Source: AC-32 sp963766375
GTDB lineage: Bacteria > Actinomycetota > Thermoleophilia > Gaiellales > Gaiellaceae
NCBI GenBank assembly: GCA_963766375.1
Contig: CAVXZG010000001.1
Location: 7,957-71,956, forward strand
Direction of reading: 5' to 3'
Length of the DNA stretch: 64,000 nt
The notes under the pieces are model-generated. The model was not told the DNA's origin, made no database searches, and was given only the letters and a program-made list of their open reading frames with translations. Each line of letters starts with the position of its first letter. The stretch's first letter is position 1. Below are positions 16,285-24,137 of this stretch, in pieces. The position numbers were made by a program, and so were the translations under genes.

Positions 16285-17245
16285 TCAGCGAGCGAGGGCT
16301 TGCTCGAGATCGGCCCAGAGCTCGTCGGGATCCTCCAGGCCGACACTCAGCCGCAGGAGCCCCGCCGGGACTCGGTCCCCTTCCCAACGTGAGCGGCTTT
16401 CGAGAACCGATTCGACTCCGCCCAGGCTCGTCGCATTCTTGATCCGCTCGAGGGAGGTCTCGACTTTGTGCGCGGCCGTTCCGTCTGCGACGTCGAACGA
16501 GAGCAGGCCGCCGAAGCCGGGGTAGCGCACGACGTGGACCGCCGGATGCGTGCCCAACCGCTCGGCAATCGCGCTCGCGCCCGCGGTGTGCCGCTCCATC
16601 CGCAGAGGCAGCGTCTTCAGGCTGCGCGAGAGGAGCCAGCACGGATCCGGCGCGGCCACGATCCCCGTGCGGCTGCGGAACTCGCGCAGTCGCGCGGCGT
16701 CGTCGGCCGCGCGGCACGCCACCGCTCCCAGGAGCACGTCGTGGTGGCCGCCGAGGAACTTCGTCGCGCTGTGCAGCGCGAAGTCGGCCCCGCGCTCGAG
16801 TGGGCGCACGTAGACCGGGGTTGCCGCCGTCGAGTCCACCACGACCCGCGCCGGGTGCGCGGCCGCCGCATCGAAGTCCGGCATCGTCAGGAACGGGTTG
16901 GACGGCGCCTCGAGCCAGATCAGGTCCGCCGTCGGCCGGCGGCGCCCCGGTCTGGTCGAACTCGACGAAGCGCACGCCCCACCGCTCGAGCGCGGCGAAG
17001 AGCGTCGCCGTCCCGTAGTAGGCGCCCTCGGCCAGCGCAATCGTTTGCCCCGGCTCGAGCAGCCCGAGCACGAGCGCCGTCGTCGCGCCTGCACCGGAAG
17101 GGAAGAGGAGCGCCTCGCCGCCCTCGAGCTGCGCCAGCGCTCGCTCTGCGGCCAGGCCGTTGGGATGAGCGTAGCGCTGGTAGTAGAGCTCTCCCGGCTC
17201 GCCTTCCCGGTACGGCCAGATCGTCGAGCGATCAAGCGGTTCCAC
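16285..17245 (-). CDS. Trans-sulfuration PLP enzyme, cystathionine gamma-synthase/lyase type (frameshift)
   Basis: About 320 residues from GTG 17245. N-terminal part YYQRYAHPNGLAAERALAQL and the cofactor-region FPSGAGATTALV are in one frame; LIWLEAPSNPF, VVDSTAATPVY and the PLP-lysine motif HSATKFLGGHHDVLLG are in the next. One extra G near 16928 explains the break. The family covers cystathionine gamma-synthase, gamma-lyase and O-acylhomoserine sulfhydrylase; the sequence does not settle which. Its divergent neighbour is a sulfate transporter operon, so a role in sulfur amino-acid metabolism is likely. Shorter than the usual ~390 residues. Confidence 0.85.
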
Positions 17246-17251
17246 GGCTCC

Positions 17252-17257
17252 ACTCTA
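17252..17257 (-). promoter_or_regulatory. -10 hexamer, trans-sulfuration gene
   Basis: TAGAGT on the minus strand, 6 bases before the GTG at 17245; no Shine-Dalgarno. Confidence 0.5.
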
Positions 17258-17277
17258 GTCCCAGCAGCGCTTCCGAT

Positions 17278-17306
17278 TTGACGCTGTCAGGTGGCTGTGC
17301 TTAATC
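17278..17306 (+). promoter_or_regulatory. Candidate promoter of the sulfate transporter operon
   Basis: TTGACG (17278-17283), 17 bases, TTAATC (17301-17306), then an AT-rich leader and AAGGAG (17338-17343) before the ATG of sbp. The 103-base gap to the divergent gene is the obvious place for sulfur-responsive control. Confidence 0.5.
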
Positions 17307-17348
17307 TCTAGCAAGTCACTGGAGAAGCTGTATAAATAAGGAGCCGGA

Positions 17349-18331
17349 ATGAGAGTTATTTGGATTGCTTTGCTTGGGGTTGCGCTGCTGGCCGGCTCGG
17401 CGACCGGGAGCGTCGAAGGGCGGGTCGATCAACCTGGTCGCCTACTCGACGCCGAAGGACGCGTACGGGAAGGTCATCTCGGCCTTCCAGAAGACGCAGG
17501 CCGGGAACGGGGTCGACGTCAGCCAGTCGTACGGCGCCTCGGGCGACCAGGCCCGTGCCGTGGCGGCCGGGCAGCCGGCAGACCTCGTCGCGCTGTCGCT
17601 CGACCCGGACGTCAACCTGCTCGTGCAGAAGAAGCTCGTCCCGAAGAACTGGAACTCGAACTCGCATCGCGGGATCGTCTCGGACTCGGTCGTCGTCTTC
17701 GTCGTTCGCGACGGCAATCCGAAGAAGATCAAGGGCTGGGGCGACCTGGTCAAGAGCGGCATCCAGGTGATCACGCCGAATCCGTTCACCTCGGGCGGCG
17801 CACGCTGGAACGTGATGGCGGCGTACGGGGCGCAGCGCCGCGCCGGCAAGACCGACAAGCAGGCGATCGCGTACCTCTACAAGCTCTTCAAGCACGTGCC
17901 CGTGCAGCCGGACAGCGCGCGGTCGGCCCTGCAGATCTTCGCGCAGGGCAAGGGCGATGTGCTGCTCACGTACGAGAACGAGGCGATCTACGCCAACAAG
18001 AAGGGCGTCCACACCGAGTACCACGTCCCGAAGGCGACGCTGCTGATCGAGACGCCGGTCGCGCTGACGAAGAGCGGAGCGAGCAAGGCCGCCGCGAAGG
18101 CGTTCTACAAGTACCTCTGGTCGTCGCACGGCGCAGAAGGCGTTCGCCGACCAGGGCTACCGGCCGGTGGTGAAGAGCGTGGCGAAGGGGTACCACTTCT
18201 TCAAGCCGCCGGGCCTCTTCACGATCAGCTCGACCAAGTACGGCCTGAACGGCTGGGTGAAGGTGAACAAGCGCTTCTTCCACCCGGAGAAGGGGATCAT
18301 GGCCGCGATCGAGAGGTCGATTGGCCAGTAA
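17349..18331 (+). CDS. sbp: Sulfate-binding periplasmic/lipid-side protein (two frameshifts)
   Basis: ATG 17349 with AAGGAG upstream. A signal peptide (MRVIWIALLGVALLAGSATG) is in the first frame. The body (SINLVAYSTPKDAYGKVISA, ALSLDPDVNLL, ITPNPFTSGGARWNVMAAYG, DVLLTYENEAI) is in the second. The C-terminus (QKAFADQGYRPVVKSVA, ending AAIERSIGQ) is in the third, with TAA at 18329-18331. Breaks lie near 17410 and at 18128-18132, where GG in place of G shifts the frame. All motifs match the Sbp/CysP solute-binding family for sulfate/thiosulfate. Next genes are its permeases. Confidence 0.88.
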
Positions 18332-19154
18332 CGCTGCCGCTCTCGAGCGACCGACAGGCGCGGCCTCGGGCCTCGTCGGTGGGTCGCTTGCGAGGGGCGT
18401 TGCGCTGGGCTACCTCAGCCTGGTCGTCCTCCTGCCGCTCGCGGCGCTGATCTGGAGCTCGCGCGCCGACGGCGCCGCTGCGTTCTGGCACCAGGTGACC
18501 CGTCCGGAGGCGGTCTCGGCGCTCAAGCTGTCGCTGGGCGCTGCGGCCGTCTGCGCCCTGATCAACGCGATCGCCGGCACGGCGATCGCCTGGGTGCTGG
18601 TGCGCGACCGCTTCGCCGGCAAGGGCACCGTGGACGCCGTGATCGACCTGCCGTTCGCGCTGCCGACGATCGTCGCGGGCCTGACGCTGCTCGCGCTCTA
18701 CGGGCCCGGCGGGCCTTTCGGCGTGGACGTCGCCTTCACGCGGGCCGGGCTGCTGCTCTCGCTCCTGTTCGTGACGCTGCCGTTCGTGGTGCGGGCGGTG
18801 CAGCCGGTGCTGCTCGAGCTCGATACCGAGATGGAGGAGGCGGCCGCTTCGCTCGGCGCCGGCTCGCTGGCGATCTTCCGTCGAATCGTCTTCCCGAACC
18901 TGCTCCCGGCGATCCTCTCGGGTGTCGCCCTCGCCTTCGCCCGCGCGGTCGGGGAGTTCGGGGCCGTGGTGCTGATCTCCGGGAACATCCCGTTCAAGAC
19001 CGAGGTCTCGTCCGTCTACATCTTCGGGCAGCTGCAGTCCGGAAACGGGAGCGGGGCGGCCGCCGTGTCCGTGGTGCTGCTGGCGATCTCGCTCGGCGTG
19101 CTCCTGCTGATCGGAGCCTTCCGGCGCTGGAGGACGAAGCACGACTATGTCTAG
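18321..19154 (+). CDS. cysT: Sulfate ABC transporter permease CysT
   Basis: 277 residues, TTG start overlapping the sbp end. About six membrane helices. The EAA loop that docks the ATPase is visible (EMEEAAASLGAGSLAIFRR), and the ending FARAVGEFGAVVLISGNIPF is characteristic of CysT/CysU. Works as a heterodimer with CysW. Overlaps cysW by 8 bases. Confidence 0.93.
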   Translation: MASNAAALERPTGAASGLVGGSLARGVALGYLSLVVLLPLAALIWSSRADGAAAFWHQVTRPEAVSALKLSLGAAAVCALINAIAGTAIAWVLVRDRFAGKGTVDAVIDLPFALPTIVAGLTLLALYGPGGPFGVDVAFTRAGLLLSLLFVTLPFVVRAVQPVLLELDTEMEEAAASLGAGSLAIFRRIVFPNLLPAILSGVALAFARAVGEFGAVVLISGNIPFKTEVSSVYIFGQLQSGNGSGAAAVSVVLLAISLGVLLLIGAFRRWRTKHDYV

Positions 19155-19935
19155 ATACCTGCTGCGATTCGGCGCCCTCGGCTACCTCGCGCTCATCCTG
19201 CTCGTGCCGGTCGGCTTCGTCTTCTACCGCGCGTTCGAGCACGGCGTCGGCCCGGCCTGGGACGCGGTCACGTCACACCAGGCCCTGCACGCCCTCGAGC
19301 TGACGCTGCTGATGGCGGCGATCGCCGTGCCGGCGAACACGGTCTTCGGCGTGATCCTCGCCCTCGCGCTCGTCCGCAGCCGCTTCCCCGGGCGCGGCCT
19401 GGTGAACGCGATCGTCGACCTGCCGCTCGCGCTCTCGCCGGTCGTGGTCGGGCTCGCACTGTTCCTGCTCTACGGGCGAGGAGGCTGGCTCGGCGGGCTG
19501 GCCGACCACGGAATCAAGATCCTCTTCGCCGTCCCGGGGATGGTGCTGGCGACCATGTTCGTCTCGCTGCCCTTCGTCGTGCGCGAGGTTGTGCCCGTGC
19601 TGCGGGAGATCGGCACCGAGCAGGAGCAGGCCGCCGAGACCCTCGGCGCCTCGCCGTTCCAGACGTTCTGGAAGATCACGCTCCCGGCGATCCGCTGGGC
19701 CGTGGCCTACGGGGTCGTACTCACCACCGCGCGGGCGATCGGCGAGTTCGGCGCGGTCAGCGTCGTCTCCGGCAAGATCCAGGGCCGCACGGAGACGCTC
19801 CCGCTCTACGTGCAGGCGCAGTTCGAGCAGTTCGACGTGCAGGGCGCGTACGCTGCCTCGGTGGTGCTTGCGCTGATCGCGATCGCTACAGTCGTGGCTC
19901 TGCGGGCCTTCCACCCGCGGGAGGAGACGAGCTAG
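19147..19935 (+). CDS. cysW: Sulfate ABC transporter permease CysW
   Basis: 262 residues, ATG 19147 within the end of cysT. Six helices; EAA loop EQEQAAETLGASPFQTFWK, then TTARAIGEFGAVSVVSGKIQG, the CysW pattern. The ending RTETLPLYVQAQFEQFDVQG is also typical. Its stop overlaps the GTG of cysA by one base. Confidence 0.94.
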   Translation: MSRYLLRFGALGYLALILLVPVGFVFYRAFEHGVGPAWDAVTSHQALHALELTLLMAAIAVPANTVFGVILALALVRSRFPGRGLVNAIVDLPLALSPVVVGLALFLLYGRGGWLGGLADHGIKILFAVPGMVLATMFVSLPFVVREVVPVLREIGTEQEQAAETLGASPFQTFWKITLPAIRWAVAYGVVLTTARAIGEFGAVSVVSGKIQGRTETLPLYVQAQFEQFDVQGAYAASVVLALIAIATVVALRAFHPREETS

Positions 19936-20894
19936 TGGGCATCGCGGCGATCGACGTGACCAAGCGCTTCGGGAGCTTCACGGCTCTCGACCACGTTTCG
20001 GTCGCCATCCCCGAGGGTTCGCTGACCGCACTGCTCGGCCCCAGCGGCAGCGGCAAGTCGACGCTCCTGCGCGTGATCGCGGGCCTGGAGCAGCCGGAGT
20101 CGGGCCAGGTGCTGATCGGCGACGAGGACGTGACGAGCCGGCCCGCCCGCACCCGCGGCGTCGGCATGGTCTTCCAGCACTACGCGGCGTTCAAGCACAT
20201 GACCGTCTGGGACAACGTCGCGTTCGGCCTGACGATCCGCAAGCGGCCGAACGCCGAGGTCGCCGACCGCGTGCACGAGCTGCTGGAGCTCGTGCAGCTG
20301 GAGGGCCTCGCCAAGCGCTACCCCTCGCAGCTCTCCGGCGGGCAGCGCCAGCGCATGGCACTGGCCCGCGCGCTCGCGGTCGAGCCGAGCGTACTGTTGC
20401 TGGACGAACCCTTCGGCGCCCTAGACGCTCGCGTCCGCAAGGAGCTGCGCGCCTGGCTGCGCCGCCTCCACGACGAGGTGCACGTCACGACGATCATCGT
20501 GACGCACGACCAGGAAGAGGCGATGGAGGTCGCCGGGCAGATCGTGGTGCTCAACGCGGGCCGGGTGGAGCAGGTCGGCTCGCCGCGTGAGCTCTACGAG
20601 CAGCCGGCGAACGAGTTCGTGATGAGCTTCGTCGGCCCGGTCAACCGAGTCGGTGACACTTTCGTCCGCCCGCACGACCTCGAGGTTCGGCTCGAGCCCG
20701 AGGATGGCTCGGCGGAGGCGATGGTCGAGCGCGTCGTGCACCTCGGCTTCGAGGTGCGGGTCGAGCTGGTCCGCGACGACGGCCAGCACCTGCTCGTGCA
20801 GCTGACTCAGGAAGAGGCCGAGCAGCTGGAGCTCGAGCGTGGGCAGATCGTCTACGTGCGCCCGCGGCACGAGACGGTTTTCAGTCCCTCCTAG
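19935..20894 (+). CDS. cysA: Sulfate ABC transporter ATP-binding protein CysA
   Basis: 319 residues, GTG start. ABC ATPase with Walker A GPSGSGKST, signature LSGGQRQRMALARAL, Walker B LLLDEPFGALD and switch THDQEEAM, followed by a C-terminal TOBE-like regulatory domain (FVRPHDLEVRLEPED). Last gene of the sbp-cysT-cysW-cysA operon. Its TAG shares a CTAG with the stop of the convergent GGDEF-Rrf2 ORF. Confidence 0.94.
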   Translation: MGIAAIDVTKRFGSFTALDHVSVAIPEGSLTALLGPSGSGKSTLLRVIAGLEQPESGQVLIGDEDVTSRPARTRGVGMVFQHYAAFKHMTVWDNVAFGLTIRKRPNAEVADRVHELLELVQLEGLAKRYPSQLSGGQRQRMALARALAVEPSVLLLDEPFGALDARVRKELRAWLRRLHDEVHVTTIIVTHDQEEAMEVAGQIVVLNAGRVEQVGSPRELYEQPANEFVMSFVGPVNRVGDTFVRPHDLEVRLEPEDGSAEAMVERVVHLGFEVRVELVRDDGQHLLVQLTQEEAEQLELERGQIVYVRPRHETVFSPS

Positions 20895-21349
20895 TGCGGC
20901 AGCCAGGCGTCGGGGTCGGCCGCGATCAGCGCGACCTCGTCGGGCAGCTTCCCGCTTGCGAGGTCGGCGAGCGTGACGGTCTCGAGCACGGCGCGCAGGT
21001 TCGCGCGCACGGCCACCCAGGCGTCACGTAGCGGCTCCGCCGCTCCCGCGTACTCGACGTCTTCGGGCCGCTGGCCCCGTACGTTGGCAATTGGGCCTTC
21101 GACCGCGCGGATCACGTCGGCGAGCGTGATCTCCTCCGGCCCCTTCGCGAGCCAGTAGCCGCCCTCCGCGCCGCGCTGGCTCTGGACGAGGCCGGCGTGC
21201 TTGAGGTCGAGCAGGATGTTCTCGAGGAACTTAAGCGGGATCTTTTGAGCCCGGGCGATCCGGTCGCCCTTTTGCGGCACGCCGCTCGCCGCTGCTGCGA
21301 GCTCCGCGCTCGCGCGCAGGGCGTAGTCCACTTTCGCCGAGACCCGCAT
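20891..21349 (-). other. Rrf2 module; possible separate gene (CymR-like)
   Basis: If expressed separately, this Rrf2 protein starts at ATG 21349 and has 152 residues: HTH with RIARAQKIPLKFLENILLDL, wing QRGAEGGYWLAK, then a dimerisation helix. It has no cysteine, so it cannot bind an Fe-S cluster like IscR or NsrR; cysteine-free Rrf2 proteins include CymR, the cysteine-metabolism repressor. Its location beside the sulfate transporter fits. No Shine-Dalgarno or -10 precedes ATG 21349, which favours fusion or coupling. Confidence 0.55.
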
Positions 21350-22756
21350 CGTTCGTGATTTTGGCACGCGCCTTCTTCTTGGGCGGCGCGGTCTTGGCCT
21401 CGGGCTCGGCTGGACGCCGTCGGCGGCGACAACGCGGTTCTTGCCGGCCCGCTTTGCCTCGTAGAGCGCCTCGTCCGCGGCGGCGATGAGCTGTTCCGCC
21501 GACGTCAGGTCGCCCTTGACCGCTACGCCGAAGCTCGCCGTCACCTTCAGCAGGCGGCCGTCCGGAAGCTCCGCACGCGCCTTCGAGATCGCGAGACGAA
21601 GGCGTTTCGCCAGCTGGGTGGCTCCCTTGAGGTCGCTCTCGGGAACGAGCACCACGAACTCTTCGCCGCCGTAGCGCGCGGCCAGGTCGATTTGGCGGAC
21701 GCCGGAGCCGAGCACCTCGCCGATCGTGCGCAGGACCGCGTCGCCGGCCAGGTGGCCGTGCGTGTCGTTCACCTTCTTGAAGTCGTCGAGGTCGAGCAGC
21801 ACGAGAGCGAGGGAGTCGCCGATCCGGTGAGCGCGACGCCACTCGAGCGCGAGCTCCTCGTCGAAGGAGCGACGGTTTGCGATCCCGGTGAGAGCGTCGG
21901 TCGTCGCCTGCGAGGCCACCCGGCGGAAGTCGCCGAGCATGCGCAGAAGCGGGCCCGCGAACAGCAGCGCGACGAGCACGAGCAGTCCGAAGGAACCGAT
22001 CGCCGCGTAGCGGACTCGGTGGGTGTACGGGGCTACGGTTGCCTCGATCAAGTGCTCCGGCCGAAGCGCCAGGAGACGGATGCCACCCGCGTCCGGGATG
22101 CGCGTGGCCACCGAGCGGTACCGCTCGCCCTGGAGGCGTACGGTCCGGTCGCGGGTCGAGAACGAAATGCCCGTGCCGACCAGCCGGCCTCGCCGGACGA
22201 GCGCCAGGCGGTCGCCGCGGGCGTGGGGCGCGTCGCGCGTGAGGCGAGCGCTGAGCCGCTGGCCGAGCGTCTCGACAGCGACGACCTTGCCGATGCGACG
22301 TCCGTCCACGGTCAACCAGACGGAACGCTCGAGGACGTTCTTCGGCGGGGCTGCTCCGATGCGGTGCTGGTTGGGGAAGAAGAACGAAATACCCGGCTCG
22401 CTCGCGGCGATCCGCGCGAGCACGGCCGGGCGCTTGGCGACGAACGCGCGCTGAACGTTCTCCGAGCCGGCGAGATCGGCCGCCCGAGTCGAGACCTCGT
22501 CGCCGAGCCGGCTCAGCTCCCCTAGACCGGTCTGGAGTTGCGCGCGCAGGGCCGAGTCTGCATGGGCGCGCTCGTTGCGAAGGGCGTTGGCTTCCAGGAT
22601 GCGGACGGTCGAGGCGACCGGGATTGCACCCACCACGAGGACGCCAAGCAGGAGCTGGATGCCGGCCCGGCGGGCGACGGGTGGCTTGGGTCGGCGCCGC
22701 CGACGGGCCTTTTCCTGATCCGGGGCAACGCCGGCGGCTGAGGCCGCAGTGCTCAT
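20891..22756 (-). CDS. Membrane diguanylate cyclase (GGDEF) in one frame with an Rrf2 regulator
   Basis: A single 621-residue frame. The N-terminus has a basic tail, a membrane helix (~30-50), an extracytoplasmic sensor region, and a second helix (~265). A GGDEF domain follows with active site RYGGEEF and a product-inhibition site RQID five residues upstream, so c-di-GMP synthesis should be active and feedback-controlled. After an Arg/Pro-rich linker (~450-470) a full Rrf2 winged-helix domain begins (MRVSAKVDYALRASAEL). Codon use in the linker fits another frame better (EAKTAPPKKKARAKI), so two indels, or two separate genes joined by an indel, are also possible. The start has a sigma-28-like promoter. 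Confidence 0.7.
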   Translation of the reverse strand: MSTAASAAGVAPDQEKARRRRRPKPPVARRAGIQLLLGVLVVGAIPVASTVRILEANALRNERAHADSALRAQLQTGLGELSRLGDEVSTRAADLAGSENVQRAFVAKRPAVLARIAASEPGISFFFPNQHRIGAAPPKNVLERSVWLTVDGRRIGKVVAVETLGQRLSARLTRDAPHARGDRLALVRRGRLVGTGISFSTRDRTVRLQGERYRSVATRIPDAGGIRLLALRPEHLIEATVAPYTHRVRYAAIGSFGLLVLVALLFAGPLLRMLGDFRRVASQATTDALTGIANRRSFDEELALEWRRAHRIGDSLALVLLDLDDFKKVNDTHGHLAGDAVLRTIGEVLGSGVRQIDLAARYGGEEFVVLVPESDLKGATQLAKRLRLAISKARAELPDGRLLKVTASFGVAVKGDLTSAEQLIAAADEALYEAKRAGKNRVVAADGVQPSPRPRPRRPRRRRVPKSRTMRVSAKVDYALRASAELAAAASGVPQKGDRIARAQKIPLKFLENILLDLKHAGLVQSQRGAEGGYWLAKGPEEITLADVIRAVEGPIANVRGQRPEDVEYAGAAEPLRDAWVAVRANLRAVLETVTLADLASGKLPDEVALIAADPDAWLPH

Positions 22757-22763
22757 CTAGCGG

Positions 22764-22792
22764 TTATCGGCTCGACAAACGGCCTGCTTGAG
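22764..22792 (-). promoter_or_regulatory. Sigma-28-like leaderless promoter of the GGDEF gene
   Basis: On the minus strand CTCAAG (22792-22787), 15 bases, GCCGATAA (22771-22764), then 7 bases to the ATG at 22756. GCCGATAA equals the -10 of FliA/SigD promoters. The same arrangement precedes the MshEN gene at 58067. Confidence 0.55.
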
Positions 22793-22817
22793 CCGGAGCG
22801 CTGGCCCAAACGGGTGG

Positions 22818-23996
22818 TTAGAACTCCTTGTCGAGCGGCCCGGATTCGGTAATCGTGTTCGTAGGCGGCGACCAGATCATCGCTGCGCCCGTCGGGTTCT
22901 CTTTGACGAGCCCGCTGAGCGTCCCGAGGACGATCTTGACCGTGTTGCCGCTCGCAGTCATCACCGAGAAGCGGAAGTCCGCCGTGTGCGAGTAGTCGCC
23001 TCCGAGATTGACGAATCCGAGTGGGAGCAACATCGCCCCGGTGGAGGCGTTACGGACGGTCAGCACGTCGTTCTTGGCGTTGTCCTGGAAATGGACGGTG
23101 ACGAGCGTCGCGCCGCCGTTCCAGCCCGCAAGGACCGACGCCGGATCCACCGCTCCCGCGAACGTGAAGGTGATCGAGTCGCCACTCTCGGCCCTCCCTG
23201 CCTTGCTGCCGCTGTTCTGGGTCTGCACGTCCGTCGCCGCGGGCATCACGGGCGGTGGGGGTGGAGGAGGCGCCGGCGGTCCAGGAGGCGGGGGCCCCGG
23301 AGGAGGCGAAGGTGGGGGTGGAGGTGGAGCAGGCGGTCCGGGAGGCGGAGGCGAGGGTGGGGGTGGGCTAGGCGGTGGCGGAGGACCAGGCGGCAGGCGG
23401 AGGGGGAGGCACGGTCGCAGGCGGAGGCGGAGGCGGAGGCGGAGGAGGCGGCGGAGGAGGCGGGGAGGAGGCGGCGGAGGCGGGGGAGGCGGCGGAGGCG
23501 GAGGAGGAACCGGAGCGGGAGGGGCCGTCTCGGAGGTGCTCAGAGGAATGGTGCTCGGATTGACCGGCGAGGAGTGAGCAGGATCTGTGCCAGAGACGGC
23601 TCCGCGTCCGTGGTCATTGCCGCCGGAACCGTGGGGCGAGCCGGTCCCCGCGGAGGCGCTGATCAGCGCCCGCTCGCGGATGAGCCTGATCTCTCGCACG
23701 ATTCGGGGCCTCACGGTTGCCGCCACCACTGTGTCGGCCGCGCCGTTGGCGTTGCGACCCCCGTTACCGCCCCCGCTGCCGCGGTTGGCGATCTCGGCGC
23801 CGAAGGCAACGTCGCGCGCGCGGCCATCGCCGCCGCCGGCGACTGAGACCTCGGCGAAGATGGGCAGCCCGATCGTCAGCCACATCAGCGTCACGAGCGG
23901 CAGCGCAAGCGCGACCGGCGCGAAGCGGGTCCGTCGCAGCCGCCCGGCGCGAGGCGCCGGCAGCCGCCGAGGTCGATCGATGTACGAGTGCCGCAT
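22818..23996 (-). CDS. Proline-rich secreted protein of unknown function
   Basis: 392 residues from ATG 23996, preceded by AAGAAGGA; the longer reading upstream is rejected. N-terminal basic stretch and membrane/signal helix (FAPVALALPLVTLMWLTIGL). A glycine/asparagine-rich segment follows, then a ~90-residue polyproline region, then a C-terminal beta-rich domain of ~130 residues (GDSITFTFAGAVDPASVLAG). Inside the proline tract an LRLRLRLR segment is what CCTCCG repeats give in a shifted frame, implying two compensating indels. Probably cell-surface; I recognise no family for the C-terminal domain. Confidence 0.75.
   Translation of the reverse strand: MRHSYIDRPRRLPAPRAGRLRRTRFAPVALALPLVTLMWLTIGLPIFAEVSVAGGGDGRARDVAFGAEIANRGSGGGNGGRNANGAADTVVAATVRPRIVREIRLIRERALISASAGTGSPHGSGGNDHGRGAVSGTDPAHSSPVNPSTIPLSTSETAPPAPVPPPPPPPPPPPPPPPRLLRRLLRLRLRLRLRPCLPLRLPPGPPPPPSPPPPSPPPPGPPAPPPPPPSPPPGPPPPGPPAPPPPPPPVMPAATDVQTQNSGSKAGRAESGDSITFTFAGAVDPASVLAGWNGGATLVTVHFQDNAKNDVLTVRNASTGAMLLPLGFVNLGGDYSHTADFRFSVMTASGNTVKIVLGTLSGLVKENPTGAAMIWSPPTNTITESGPLDKEF
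23250..23520. repeat. Low-complexity CCN/GGN tract encoding polyproline
   Basis: Near-continuous GGAGGC/GGTGGA-type triplets on the plus strand, encoding proline, serine, glycine and alanine on the minus strand. Such tracts slip easily during replication and sequencing. Confidence 0.8.
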
Positions 23997-24057
23997 CGTC
24001 CTTCTTTCGCCGCAGTTCCGCATACGTAGGCTAGGTCGGTTTTTACTCCCGACAGCC

Positions 24058-24093
24058 CCCCGGAAAGGGGATCCCCAGGCCCCCTTTTCGGGG
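24058..24093. promoter_or_regulatory. Strong hairpin between divergent genes
   Basis: CCCCGGAAAGGGG (24058-24070) pairs with CCCCTTTTCGGGG (24081-24093): 13 pairs with one G-T wobble, loop 10 bases. It lies 62 bases before the proline-rich gene and 45 bases before the carboxylase gene. A related element is at 27816-27830. Confidence 0.55.
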
Positions 24094-24125
24094 ATTCCTC
24101 CCGGCACGGCCGTCTGCTCCGGCGT

Positions 24126-24131
24126 TACGCT
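24126..24131 (+). promoter_or_regulatory. -10 hexamer, carboxylase beta gene
   Basis: TACGCT, 6 bases, then GTG 24138; no Shine-Dalgarno. Confidence 0.4.
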
Positions 24132-24137
24132 CGCCTC

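Noticed and set aside
23250..23520. Possible tandem-repeat regulatory array or CRISPR-like structure
   Set aside because: The repeats are irregular GGN triplets encoding prolines; there are no spaced unique segments.
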